Assembly: GCA_015056885.1 (NCBI GenBank)
Contig: SVFL01000009.1
Coordinates: 1-64,000, forward strand
Direction: 5' to 3'
Source: Lachnospiraceae bacterium
Lineage (GTDB): Bacteria; Bacillota; Clostridia; Lachnospirales; Lachnospiraceae
DNA length: 64,000 bases
In this document: in pieces, positions 9,566 to 19,161 of the stretch
Layout: every line of letters begins with the position of its first letter
How positions within the stretch are numbered: the stretch's first letter is position 1
Made by a program: the position numbers and the translations under genes
Notes under the pieces: generated by a model
Seen by the model: the letters and a program-made list of their open reading frames with translations, nothing else
Told to the model about the DNA's origin: nothing
Database searches by the model: none

Positions 9566-10207
9566 TCACTTCTTCACACTCAGTGTCACACCGTCACCCA
9601 CAGGCAGAACGGTTGTCTCCAACTGAGGATGATGGGTCAGCTCATACAGATAATCCCTCATGCGGGTATGTATGGTACGATTACGCCTGGTCACCGCAAA
9701 TCTCGACTCAATAATATCTCCATCCTGCAGCACATTATCTGAGATAAGCAAACCTCCCGGCGCTAAAAGTCTTAGAATTTCCGGCATAAAATGAATATAC
9801 TGTCCCTTGGCTGCATCCATAAAAATCATATCATATGTGCCTTCTAACTCTTTCAATATATCCATGGCATCGCCCTCAAGCAATGTAATTCGGTCCGTTT
9901 TGCCCGCTTTTTCAAAATTGGCCTTGGCAATCGGGATTCTTTTTTCATATTTTTCGATGGTAGTGATATGGCAATCCTCCGGCGCATATTCACTCATTAA
10001 CAACGCAGAAAAGCCGATGGCAGTCCCGACCTCCAGGATGTTCTTCGGCTTTGAAAAGGTAAGCAGAAAGCGCAGGAGCTGCTGCATGGATTTACGGATG
10101 ACAGGCACCTGCGTCTGCAAAGCATATTCTTCTATCTCGTCCAAAAAGGGAGTATTACCCTTATCCATGGAATCGATAAAGGCTGACATTCTTTCATCAA
10201 TAATCAT
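9566..10207 (-). CDS. trmR: O-methyltransferase (TrmR/YrrM-like)
   Basis: ILEVGTAIGFSALLMSEYA, DMIFMDAAKGQYIHFMPEILRLLAPGGLLISDNVL; same neighbourhood as B. subtilis yrrM. Confidence 0.82.
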   Translation of the reverse strand: MIIDERMSAFIDSMDKGNTPFLDEIEEYALQTQVPVIRKSMQQLLRFLLTFSKPKNILEVGTAIGFSALLMSEYAPEDCHITTIEKYEKRIPIAKANFEKAGKTDRITLLEGDAMDILKELEGTYDMIFMDAAKGQYIHFMPEILRLLAPGGLLISDNVLQDGDIIESRFAVTRRNRTIHTRMRDYLYELTHHPQLETTVLPVGDGVTLSVKK

Positions 10208-10211
10208 CTGT

Positions 10212-10628
10212 CTATTCCCCTGTACTTGTTTCTTCTGTCTTGGCAGGCACCATGGCTGCCATAATTTCCTCAGCTGTCATGGCGGTACTTACCTCATAGG
10301 TACCCGGTTTAATTTCCTCCTTGTACTCGGAGAGCAAATATTGCAGCGCAAAAAGCTTGGCATCTCTGCAAAGTCCTTTATCCTGCATCATCTGTCCAAC
10401 TTCCATGGCAGACATATCCGGCTTTAAGGTAATCTGCACTGTCCGTCCTTCACCGGCAGACATAGCAGGCTCCGTAAATATACGATATCCGTAATCATAG
10501 CCCATTGTTGCACCCTTGTATATCAGGAATACAACCACCACAACCACAACTACTTTCACAATCGCCCCCAAAACGGCGGTCACTAATTTTCCGCTTTTCA
10601 TGGCATTTCCCTTCCTACTACAACACAA
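10212..10628 (-). CDS. Short MltG/YceG-like protein lacking the catalytic domain
   Basis: TM helix plus LysM-like EVGQMMQDKGLCRDAKLFALQYLLSEYKEEIKPGTYEVSTAMTAEEIMAAM; only 138 aa. Confidence 0.6.
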   Translation of the reverse strand: MCCSRKGNAMKSGKLVTAVLGAIVKVVVVVVVVFLIYKGATMGYDYGYRIFTEPAMSAGEGRTVQITLKPDMSAMEVGQMMQDKGLCRDAKLFALQYLLSEYKEEIKPGTYEVSTAMTAEEIMAAMVPAKTEETSTGE

Positions 10629-10955
10629 TTACTCAAAATCAATAGCCTCTACCAAAGTTCGATTCACCTTCTGCAACAATCGGCAAAGTGCAAGCTCCGC
10701 CGCCAGAAACTCATCCACCAGCGGATCTTCACGAAAATCTGCATACTCTCTCTCAAAACAGTCTAACTGCTCAAAAGTGGTATGCTCGCCGGTCTGCAAA
10801 GCCAGATTACGGGTTCGAAATTCGTCAATCTTCTCCTTCAAACCGGGACGTTCTTTTACCATCGCCAACTGATTTTGATACTCCTTATAAATCTCTGAGT
10901 CAAGGATGTTTGCAACCAGTCCCTGTAAAGACTCCTGAATCTTACTATCTATCAT
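10629..10955 (-). CDS. YlbF family regulator
   Basis: SKIQESLQGLVANILDSEIYKEYQNQLAMVKERPGLKEKIDEFR, YlbF/YmcA type. Confidence 0.75.
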   Translation of the reverse strand: MIDSKIQESLQGLVANILDSEIYKEYQNQLAMVKERPGLKEKIDEFRTRNLALQTGEHTTFEQLDCFEREYADFREDPLVDEFLAAELALCRLLQKVNRTLVEAIDFE

Positions 10956-10982
10956 GCTACTCACCACACAAATGTTTTATCT

Positions 10983-12656
10983 TTAGACTTCCATGATAAT
11001 GGGAAGAATCATAGGCCTTCTCTTGGTCTTCTTCCATACATAATCACTGAGTACATCCTTAGTAACAGATTTCAGCTTGCCCCAGTCTGTAATACCTTTA
11101 TCCAGACAATTCTGAAGCGCCTCATCCACCGTCATACGGGCCTCCTCAATCAGCTCGTCTGACTCTCTCACATAGACAAAACCACGGGATACAATATCCG
11201 GTCCGGCTACCAGCTCTCCGCTGGCCTTTTCCAGACTCATTACAACGATCATAATACCGTCCTCTGCCAAATGCTGACGGTCTCTCAAAACAACATTTCC
11301 TACATCACCAACACCAAGTCCATCCACCAGAATTGCTCCGGTAGGAACCTTTCCGGCAACTTTTGCTTTCTCATTGGTAAGCTCCAATACATCTCCGGAG
11401 GAAAGAATAAAAATATTATCCTTCTCGATACCAAGACTCTCTGCAATCTTAGCCTGCGCCTTCAGATGCTTGTACTCTCCGTGCACGGGAATTGCGTATT
11501 TAGGATGCGTCAAGGTGTAAATCAACTTGATTTCCTCCTGACAGGCATGTCCGGACACATGAGTATCCTGGAACACCACATCTGCACCCTTGCGCTGCAA
11601 CTCATTAATAATCTTGGTAACTGCCTTCTCATTGCCGGGAATGGGGCTGGATGAGAAAATAACCGTATCGCCGGCACCAATAGTAATCTTACGGTGCATA
11701 TTGTTGGCCATACGGGACAAAGCCGCCATGCTCTCTCCCTGGCTTCCGGTAGTAATAATTACCTGCTGCTCAGGAGGGTAATTCTTCATCTGGTCAAAAT
11801 CAATCAAAGTGTTTTCCGGAATACTGATACATTCCAAATTACGTGCAGTCTCTATAATATTAACCATGCTGCGGCCTTCTACGCAAACCTTACGGCCAAA
11901 TTTATAGGCAGTATTGATAATCTGCTGCACTCTGTCCACATTGGATGCAAAGGTTGCAACAAAAATACGGGTATTCTTGTGCTCATTAAACAAGGTATCA
12001 AAAGCCTTACCAACCGTCTTCTCAGAAGCAGTATAGCCGGGGCGCTCCGCATTGGTGGAATCACACATCAGTGCAAGTACACCCTTTTTACCCAGTTCAG
12101 CAAAACGCTGCAAATCAATAGCATCACCAAATACAGGAGTATAATCCACCTTGAAATCTCCTGTGTGAACCACAATACCGGCAGGAGAATAGATCGCCAA
12201 TGCCGCTGCATCTACAATACTGTGATTGGTCTTAATAAATTCAACACGGAACTGTCCCAAATTAATAGACTGTCCGAACTTTACTACTTTGCGCTTGGTA
12301 GTCTTCATCATACCATGCTCATTCAGCTTGTTTTCAATGATACCCATGGTCAGACGGGTTGCATAAATAGGCACGTTGATATCACGCAACACATATGCAA
12401 GCGCACCGATATGATCCTCATGTCCGTGAGTAATCACAAATCCCTTAACCTTCTCAATGTTATTCTTCAAGTAGGTCACATCAGGAATTACCAAATCGAT
12501 TCCCAGCATATCATCAGCGGGGAAGGACAGACCGCAGTCCACCACAATAATACTGTCCTCATATTCGAAGGCAGTAATATTCATACCAATTTGCTCCAGG
12601 CCACCCAAAGGTATTACCTTCAGGCCTGAAGTAGCAATATTCTCTTTTTTCTTCAC
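10983..12656 (-). CDS. rnj: Ribonuclease J
   Basis: VIPLGGLEQIGMNITAFEYEDSIIVVDCG, THGHEDHIGALAYVL, MCDSTNAERPGYT metallo-beta-lactamase/beta-CASP motifs. Confidence 0.93.
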   Translation of the reverse strand: MKKKENIATSGLKVIPLGGLEQIGMNITAFEYEDSIIVVDCGLSFPADDMLGIDLVIPDVTYLKNNIEKVKGFVITHGHEDHIGALAYVLRDINVPIYATRLTMGIIENKLNEHGMMKTTKRKVVKFGQSINLGQFRVEFIKTNHSIVDAAALAIYSPAGIVVHTGDFKVDYTPVFGDAIDLQRFAELGKKGVLALMCDSTNAERPGYTASEKTVGKAFDTLFNEHKNTRIFVATFASNVDRVQQIINTAYKFGRKVCVEGRSMVNIIETARNLECISIPENTLIDFDQMKNYPPEQQVIITTGSQGESMAALSRMANNMHRKITIGAGDTVIFSSSPIPGNEKAVTKIINELQRKGADVVFQDTHVSGHACQEEIKLIYTLTHPKYAIPVHGEYKHLKAQAKIAESLGIEKDNIFILSSGDVLELTNEKAKVAGKVPTGAILVDGLGVGDVGNVVLRDRQHLAEDGIMIVVMSLEKASGELVAGPDIVSRGFVYVRESDELIEEARMTVDEALQNCLDKGITDWGKLKSVTKDVLSDYVWKKTKRRPMILPIIMEV

Positions 12657-12765
12657 AAAATTTCCTCCAAATTCATTCTACATAAAAATATAAATTATAA
12701 ACAACCGCTCCGCTGCGGCAAATCATTCGTGGTTCACAGGGCACACGCCCGCCAATTATCCGAAA

Positions 12766-13041
12766 TTAATCCTCGTCCTGTACAAATTCAACATCGTCCA
12801 GCATATTAGCAAACACACCGGATACTGCTTCCAATTCCTCGTCATCAGAAACAATGGTAAAGAGACTCTCCTCCTCACCATCCTGAGACATATCCTTCAA
12901 AATCAGGGCCTCTCCGTCGCCCTCCTCAAAATCTGTCACCAAAATATAGTTGTAGCCACCAATTCTGGTCTGCTCCAAAACATAAAACTCTACAGCATCT
13001 TCTCCGTCTGCATTAAAAGTAATTTTTTCTAATTTACTCAT
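12766..13041 (-). CDS. DUF1292 family protein (YrzB-like)
   Basis: [43 protein letters not shown]; synteny after ruvX. Confidence 0.8.
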   Translation of the reverse strand: MSKLEKITFNADGEDAVEFYVLEQTRIGGYNYILVTDFEEGDGEALILKDMSQDGEEESLFTIVSDDEELEAVSGVFANMLDDVEFVQDED

Positions 13042-13501
13042 CCTGACTCCCTGAAGCCTCTGCGGCCTTCTTCTCGTTACTACGTCTATCCAGATATCCC
13101 TGCAATATAAAAGTAGCCGCAAGCATGTCCACATAATCCTTGCGATTCTCTCTGCGGATACCGGCCTCCATCATAGTTCTGTCTGCGGAAACTGTAGTCA
13201 GACGCTCGTCCCAAAAAACAACGGGAAGTCCGGTTCTGCGCTCCAGCTTCTCCTTAAACTCTTCTGTAAGCTCCACACGCACACCCTCGGTACCGTTCAT
13301 ATGCTTGGGCATGCCCAAAACAATTTCCTCAACCTCGTACTCTACAATCAATTCCTCTATTCTTGCCAAGGTCTGACGCAGCTTATTCTCCTCCTTGCGG
13401 CGAATAATCTCCACGCCCTGAGCCGTCATAAGTAAGGCATCGCTCACAGCAACACCTACTGTCTTTGAGCCGAAATCCAAGCCCATTATACGCATGGACA
13501 T
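13034..13501 (-). CDS. ruvX: Holliday junction resolvase-like RuvX/YqgF
   Basis: [45 protein letters not shown]. Confidence 0.92.
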   Translation of the reverse strand: MSMRIMGLDFGSKTVGVAVSDALLMTAQGVEIIRRKEENKLRQTLARIEELIVEYEVEEIVLGMPKHMNGTEGVRVELTEEFKEKLERRTGLPVVFWDERLTTVSADRTMMEAGIRRENRKDYVDMLAATFILQGYLDRRSNEKKAAEASGSQDE

Positions 13502-13507
13502 CTCCTC

Positions 13508-13771
13508 CTACTTCCAGTTGTTATTCTTAATGTACTCTGCCAGAAGCTCCTCTACCAGCTCGTCACGCTCCACCTTCATAATCAGGCTTCTTGCACTCTT
13601 GTGGCTGGTGATATAGGTGGGATCACCACTCATAATATAACCGACAATCTGATTCACAGGATTGTAGCCCTTCTCTGTCAATGCCTCATAAACGGTAGCC
13701 AAGACTACCTTTACACCTGTCTCGGGTTCTGTCTCTACTTTAAAATACTGTGTACTTTCCAAATCTCGCAT
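13508..13771 (-). CDS. reoM: IreB/ReoM family regulatory phosphoprotein
   Basis: VYEALTEKGYNPVNQIVGYIMSGDPTYITSHKSARSLIMKVERDELVEELLAEYI. Confidence 0.9.
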   Translation of the reverse strand: MRDLESTQYFKVETEPETGVKVVLATVYEALTEKGYNPVNQIVGYIMSGDPTYITSHKSARSLIMKVERDELVEELLAEYIKNNNWK

Positions 13772-13890
13772 AGTCTCATCCTTCTTAAATCCGTCCGGAC
13801 ACACTCCGTCCAATTTAACCTACTTCCTTACATCTTACCTCATTTTAACGAAAATTTCAATCCTCTTTCCATATTTTCGCACTATTTTCT

Positions 13891-14135
13891 ATGTCCCAAT
13901 TTACTTATTGGGGTCTACCGCAAAGTATCTATAGCATCGATGAGATGCCATATCCCCTGCCACGGAACGTTTTCACTCCGTGAAAAAGCGCAACGGATGC
14001 TAGGCTCGAAACGAAATTGCTACGCAATCTCGTTTTACCTCGCCAAGCACCGGCGTTTTTCAAGGTCTCGTGGCAGGGGATATGGCACCTATCGACAATA
14101 TATATTTACAGACCCCAATAAGCAAATCGGGACAT
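13891..14135. repeat. Long (245 bp) near-perfect inverted repeat, MITE-like or long-hairpin element
   Basis: ATGTCCCAATTTACTTATTGGGGTCT ... AGACCCCAATAAGCAAATCGGGACAT; inner arms TGCCATATCCCCTGCCACG/CGTGGCAGGGGATATGGCA; apex ATTGC tac GCAAT. Confidence 0.8.
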
Positions 14136-14137
14136 TA

Positions 14138-15475
14138 TCAACTCCCTAACAATATCTCCTCCGTCAGGAAGTCGGTGATTTGTACTGTGGAAATCTGGTT
14201 TGCCAAATCCACATCATCTGCCGCCACAGCAACTTTTACATAATCGGGTGTGTGGCCAATCCAATAATTTACACCGGCAATTTCACGCTTGTCTTCCCAG
14301 AGAATTTCTGCTGTTTTGCCGATATAGTCTGCACGAAACTCTTGGGAATGCTGCGCCTCCATGGCAAAAAGGACCTCACTTCTGGCTGACTTTTGTTTCT
14401 CTGTAAGCTGGTTAGGCATCTTATCCGCTCTGGTACCCGCACGTCTGGAATACTTAAAAATATGCATTTCGAAGAACTTGATTTGCTCCAAAAATGCCTT
14501 GGTCTCGGCAAATTCCGCCTCGGTTTCCCCGGGGAATCCCACAATTACATCAGTAGTAATGGCAGGATGTTCAAAATATTTTCTAAGATATTCCACCCCT
14601 TGCAAGTATTCCCTTGTGGTGTACTGTCTATTCATACGTTTTAATGTCTCATCACAGCCGCTCTGCAAAGAGAGATGGAAATGAGGACACAACTTCGGCA
14701 ATGCTGCCAGACGCTTTGCCACTTCTTCCGTAACAATACGAGGTTCCAGGGAACCCAGACGAATGCGGTCCAAGCCTTCTATCTCATGAATCTGTTCCAC
14801 CAGTTCAATCAAATGGCTACTACCGGAATAATGCTTGCTGCCATCAAAATCAATACCATAGGAGCTGATATGAATACCGGTAATTACCACTTCGCGATAT
14901 CCGTTTGCCACCAGTCCCTTTATCTCTGCCAAAATATCTTCTGCACGTCTGCTTCGCACTCTTCCTCTTGCATAGGGAATCACACAGTAGGAGCAGAACT
15001 GATTACAACCGTCTTGAATCTTGATATAGGCCCGGGTATGCTCCGCAGTTCTGGTCAGTGTCATCTCCTCATAATCGCAGGGGGCATTAATATCAATAAT
15101 GGTGGTACCATTTAACGTTTTATCTGCTCGTTCCTCTAAAAATGCCTCCAAAATAGGCACCAAGTCCTTTTTACGATTATTACCGATGGCAAGGTCAATG
15201 CTTTCGTCCATCTGCACTCCTTCGCTGTCCGTCTGGACATAACAGCCCACCGCCACTACAACCGCCTGAGGGTTACGCTGCTTGGCACGATGCAGCATCT
15301 GACGGCTTTTTCTATCAGCAATATTCGTCACCGTACAAGTATTTATAATATAAATATCGGCAATTTGATCAAAAGGTACAATTTCATACCCTTTTTCTTC
15401 CAGCATTTGTTGCATTACGTCTAATTCATAAGAGTTAACCTTGCATCCAAGGTTGTGAAAGGCTACACTTTTCAT
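14138..15475 (-). CDS. mtaB: tRNA (t6A37) methylthiotransferase MtaB
   Basis: AFHNLGCKVNSYELDVM, radical SAM CNQFCSYCVIPYARGRVRSR. Confidence 0.92.
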   Translation of the reverse strand: MKSVAFHNLGCKVNSYELDVMQQMLEEKGYEIVPFDQIADIYIINTCTVTNIADRKSRQMLHRAKQRNPQAVVVAVGCYVQTDSEGVQMDESIDLAIGNNRKKDLVPILEAFLEERADKTLNGTTIIDINAPCDYEEMTLTRTAEHTRAYIKIQDGCNQFCSYCVIPYARGRVRSRRAEDILAEIKGLVANGYREVVITGIHISSYGIDFDGSKHYSGSSHLIELVEQIHEIEGLDRIRLGSLEPRIVTEEVAKRLAALPKLCPHFHLSLQSGCDETLKRMNRQYTTREYLQGVEYLRKYFEHPAITTDVIVGFPGETEAEFAETKAFLEQIKFFEMHIFKYSRRAGTRADKMPNQLTEKQKSARSEVLFAMEAQHSQEFRADYIGKTAEILWEDKREIAGVNYWIGHTPDYVKVAVAADDVDLANQISTVQITDFLTEEILLGS

Positions 15476-15585
15476 ACGAAATTCCTCGAATTTTTTGTAT
15501 TGTTTGGGCATTGACTTTTAAAGTCTTTGCAATTATTATGAAGCATGAAGGTATGACACGTATTTATTTTAAGGAGGTAACTATT

Positions 15586-15816
15586 ATGAAAACAGTTCAG
15601 ATTTCTTTAAACTCTATCGACAAGGTAAAGTCTTTTGTAAACGATATCACTAAGTTTGATTATGATTTTGATTTGGTATCCGGCAGATACGTTATCGACG
15701 CTAAGTCCATCATGGGTATCTTCAGCCTGGATCTTTCCAAGACCATCGACCTCAACATCCACGCTGAGGACAACATCGATGAGGTTCTGGCTGTTCTGAA
15801 GCCTTACATGGTTTAA
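15586..15816 (+). CDS. HPr-family protein lacking the active-site His
   Basis: 76 aa, YVIDAKSIMGIFSLDLSKTIDLNI matches HPr Ser46 region; aaggaggt RBS at 15571. Confidence 0.75.
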   Translation: MKTVQISLNSIDKVKSFVNDITKFDYDFDLVSGRYVIDAKSIMGIFSLDLSKTIDLNIHAEDNIDEVLAVLKPYMV

Positions 15817-15859
15817 TCCAAATCGAATTTAATCTGTAATAACTGATTAAAGAAAACAG

Positions 15860-15895
15860 GAATGCCTTAGGGAACGCAATCTCCCTGAGGCATTC
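15860..15895. terminator. Intrinsic terminator
   Basis: GAATGCCTTAGGGA/TCCCTGAGGCATTC then TTTTG. Confidence 0.75.
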
Positions 15896-15911
15896 TTTTG
15901 TTTCATCATTT

Positions 15912-17093
15912 TTACTCACTGACGATAATTAATTCATCTGTCTCCAAAGCTGTTTTTACCAGCTCGTCAATCTTCTCATCCAGATAGCGCTCATGCTTAC
16001 GAATCACATTTACGTTAGGCTTGGTCACAGGATGCTTTGCCACAAAGATGGTACAGCAATCCTCGAAGGGCTGGATGGAGGTCTCAAAGGTACCGATTTT
16101 CTCAGAAACTTCCACAATCTCCTGCTTATCAAAACCAATCAAAGGACGATATACAGGAAGCTCGCACACCTCATTGGTAGCAATCAGGGAACTCATAGTC
16201 TGGGAAGCAACCTGACCAATACTCTCACCGGTAATCAGACCCTGGCACTCAGTCTCTTTGGCAATGTGCTCTGCAATACGCATCATGTAACGGCGCATGA
16301 TGATGGTCAGCTCCTCATGAGGACACTTCTCATGAATGTAAAGCTGAATGTCCGTAAAGTTAATTACATGCAGATAAATGGGGCCGGTGTAGCGGGAAAC
16401 GATTCTCGCCAAGTCCACCACCTTCTGCTTTGCTCTGTCACTGGTATAAGGCGGAGCATGGAAATAAACTGCATCAATTTTCACACCGCGCTTAGCTATC
16501 ATGTAACCGGCCACCGGAGAGTCAATGCCGCCGGACAAAAGAAGCATTGCCTTTCCGCCTGTACCTACAGGCATTCCTCCGGGTCCCGGAATTATTTCGG
16601 AATAAATATAAATCTTTTCACGCACCTCGATATTCAGCATAATGTCCGGATTGTGAACATCCACGCTCATCTCGGGATACGCATTCAAAATTGCCTCGCC
16701 CATATCCATGTTAATCGCCATGGACTCCTTGGGATAGTTCTTACGGGCGCGACGGGCATTTACCTTAAAGGTCTTGTTACGGTCGGGATAAACATCTGCA
16801 ATATACTGAATTACTGTATCACAAAGTTTCTCAAATCCTTCATCCTCCACATACACCACGGGACAGATGCCGGAGATACCGAACACTCTCTGCAAATGCT
16901 CCACAACCTCATCAAAATCGAACTCAGTCTGGGCATCCACATGGATACGACCCTGAGTCTTGTGAATCAAAAACTTTCCTTCACACTTTTTCAAAGCGTA
17001 CTTAATCTGCTGAATCAGCGCATCCTCAAACAAATGACGGTTTCTTCCCTTGATACCGATTTCTGCATATTTTATCAAAAATGCTGTAAACAT
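15912..17093 (-). CDS. thiI: tRNA 4-thiouridine(8) synthase ThiI
   Basis: KYAEIGIKGRNRHLFEDAL, THUMP region, LLLSGGIDSPVAGYMIAKRG, FEDCCTIFVAKHPVTKP. Confidence 0.95.
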   Translation of the reverse strand: MFTAFLIKYAEIGIKGRNRHLFEDALIQQIKYALKKCEGKFLIHKTQGRIHVDAQTEFDFDEVVEHLQRVFGISGICPVVYVEDEGFEKLCDTVIQYIADVYPDRNKTFKVNARRARKNYPKESMAINMDMGEAILNAYPEMSVDVHNPDIMLNIEVREKIYIYSEIIPGPGGMPVGTGGKAMLLLSGGIDSPVAGYMIAKRGVKIDAVYFHAPPYTSDRAKQKVVDLARIVSRYTGPIYLHVINFTDIQLYIHEKCPHEELTIIMRRYMMRIAEHIAKETECQGLITGESIGQVASQTMSSLIATNEVCELPVYRPLIGFDKQEIVEVSEKIGTFETSIQPFEDCCTIFVAKHPVTKPNVNVIRKHERYLDEKIDELVKTALETDELIIVSE

Positions 17094-17146
17094 AATTTCC
17101 TCCTGTTTCGCTGCACCTTGTGCAGACCTTCTCTTCCGACTGCCCT

Positions 17147-18319
17147 CTAAGCCTTACGGGTATATTTGCGCAGCATTGGAATTTTATCATATAAAATCTT
17201 CAGTGTATAGTCCAATTCTTCCATTGTGGTAAAAACAGAAAAACTGAAACGAATGGTGGATTCCAAAATAGCTTTATCCGCTCCCATTGCCTTTAGTGTA
17301 GCGGAAGGCTGCGGTTTATGAGCCGAGCATGCACTACCTGCAGATACGTAAATTCCCGCATCCTCTAAAGTGTGAAGCAATACCTCACTTCGCACACCTG
17401 CAAAAGAAGCACTGACCACATGAGGTGCTGTACCCTCTGTGCAGGAGCCGTCAGGCAACAAACCGTTTACTGTCACACCCTCCAGCTTTTTCAACCCTTC
17501 TACAAAATGTTCTTTACACTTGTAAAGATGTGCCACGTCCTCATCTAACTTTCCATAAAGCATCTGCGCTGCCTTGGCCATGCCTGCAATACCGGGAACA
17601 TTCTCCGTACCGGAACGAAGTCCCGTCTGCTGACCGCCACCATAATTGATGGGATTAATTTTTACCTTTTCACCCACATACAAAAACCCGATTCCCTTAG
17701 GTCCATGAATCTTGTGACCGCTGACGGACAGCAAATCGATATTCATCTTCTTAGGGAGAATTTTCGCCTTACCAAAGCCCTGCACTGCATCCACATGGAA
17801 CAGAATATTGGGATTCTTGCGCTTAATCAGAGCACCGGCTTCCGCAATGGGCTGCTGAGAGCCCACCTCATTATTGGTGTGCATGATAGACACCAAAATA
17901 GTCTCCGGAGTGATGGTACTTTCCAAATCCTCCAAACGGATTCGCCCACTTTTATCCACCGGCAGATAACTCACAATAAATCCAAGGCTTTCCAGATATT
18001 TCATGGTCTGCAAAATAGCCGGATGCTCTACCTGCGTAGTAATCAAGTGCTTACCACGTCTCTGATTGGCCAGTGCACAACCGATTAATGCCAGATTATC
18101 AGACTCTGTGCCACCGGAGGTAAAAAAGATTTCCTTCTCGTTTACCTTCAAAATTCCTGCCAGAACTTCCTTTGCGTAACGAACATGGGTCTCCGCCTTC
18201 ATACCCTTTCTATGCAGGCTTGAGGGGTTTCCATAATCCTCACACATCAACACCTTCATCAATTCTGCCACTTCGTCAAAAACGCAGGTAGTAGCGGAAT
18301 TGTCCAAATACACTTCCAT
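17147..18319 (-). CDS. Cysteine desulfurase (NifS/IscS type)
   Basis: EVYLDNSATT, SGHKIHGPKGIGFLYV, GSACSAHKPQPS. Confidence 0.93.
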   Translation of the reverse strand: MEVYLDNSATTCVFDEVAELMKVLMCEDYGNPSSLHRKGMKAETHVRYAKEVLAGILKVNEKEIFFTSGGTESDNLALIGCALANQRRGKHLITTQVEHPAILQTMKYLESLGFIVSYLPVDKSGRIRLEDLESTITPETILVSIMHTNNEVGSQQPIAEAGALIKRKNPNILFHVDAVQGFGKAKILPKKMNIDLLSVSGHKIHGPKGIGFLYVGEKVKINPINYGGGQQTGLRSGTENVPGIAGMAKAAQMLYGKLDEDVAHLYKCKEHFVEGLKKLEGVTVNGLLPDGSCTEGTAPHVVSASFAGVRSEVLLHTLEDAGIYVSAGSACSAHKPQPSATLKAMGADKAILESTIRFSFSVFTTMEELDYTLKILYDKIPMLRKYTRKA

Positions 18320-18399
18320 TGATGATTCTCCTTCATCTGTTTCTTATCTATATCATATGCCCCAAAAACGGGAATGGTCCGTAGTCCAAATAATTCAAA

Positions 18400-19146
18400 C
18401 TACTGCTCCATCAAATATCCAATCCAGGCAAGCACGGTCATTCCGGCAGTCTCTGTGCGCAGAATTCGCTTGCCCAACGTAATTGATTCTACACCATTTT
18501 CCCCCGCCAGTGCAATCTCACTTTCTTCAAATCCACCCTCCGGTCCGATAAAAACTGCTACACTCTGTCCCGGTTTGAGTCTTCCCAAAAGCTCTCTGGT
18601 GTGTTCCATACCGCTTGCCAACTCATAGGGAATCAGGCGCACATCCATTTCCGCCGCCTGCTTCAGCGCCAGTTTAAAGCTTTGTACCGGAAGCACCTGA
18701 GGGATAATTCCACGCTTACTCTGCTTGGCAGCAGCTTCTGCTATACTCTGCCAGCGGGCAACCTTGGCCGCCGCCTTCTTATCATCCAGCTTTACTACGC
18801 AACGCTTGGTGGCCACCGGCACAATCTCTGTAACTCCAAGCTCCACCGCCTTCTGGATAATCAGCTCCATCTTATCCGCCTTGGGCAATCCCTGAAACAG
18901 CGTCACCTTCACAGGCAACTCCACCGCATCTTCCTTGATAAAACGAAGCTCACACTCCACTGCATCCTCACCCAAGGAAACAATTCCACAGCGATACTCC
19001 CTGCCATCAATACCATTGCTCACAGCAAGCTCCTCGCCAACCTTCATGCGAAGTACATTTTTGATATGATTTACATCCGTGCCGGTTATGATGACACTCC
19101 TGTCATTTTCATTAATCTGACCGGGCTCTACAAAAAATTGGTACAT
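18400..19146 (-). CDS. rsmE: 16S rRNA (uracil1498-N3)-methyltransferase RsmE
   Basis: HIKNVLRMKVGEEL, FIGPEGGFEESEI, LGKRILRTETA. Confidence 0.93.
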   Translation of the reverse strand: MYQFFVEPGQINENDRSVIITGTDVNHIKNVLRMKVGEELAVSNGIDGREYRCGIVSLGEDAVECELRFIKEDAVELPVKVTLFQGLPKADKMELIIQKAVELGVTEIVPVATKRCVVKLDDKKAAAKVARWQSIAEAAAKQSKRGIIPQVLPVQSFKLALKQAAEMDVRLIPYELASGMEHTRELLGRLKPGQSVAVFIGPEGGFEESEIALAGENGVESITLGKRILRTETAGMTVLAWIGYLMEQ

Positions 19147-19161
19147 TATTTACCTCATTTC

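Noticed and set aside
12690-12765. GC-rich intergenic stretch after DUF1292 as a structured RNA
   Set aside because: Only short, weak pairings found by eye; insufficient support.
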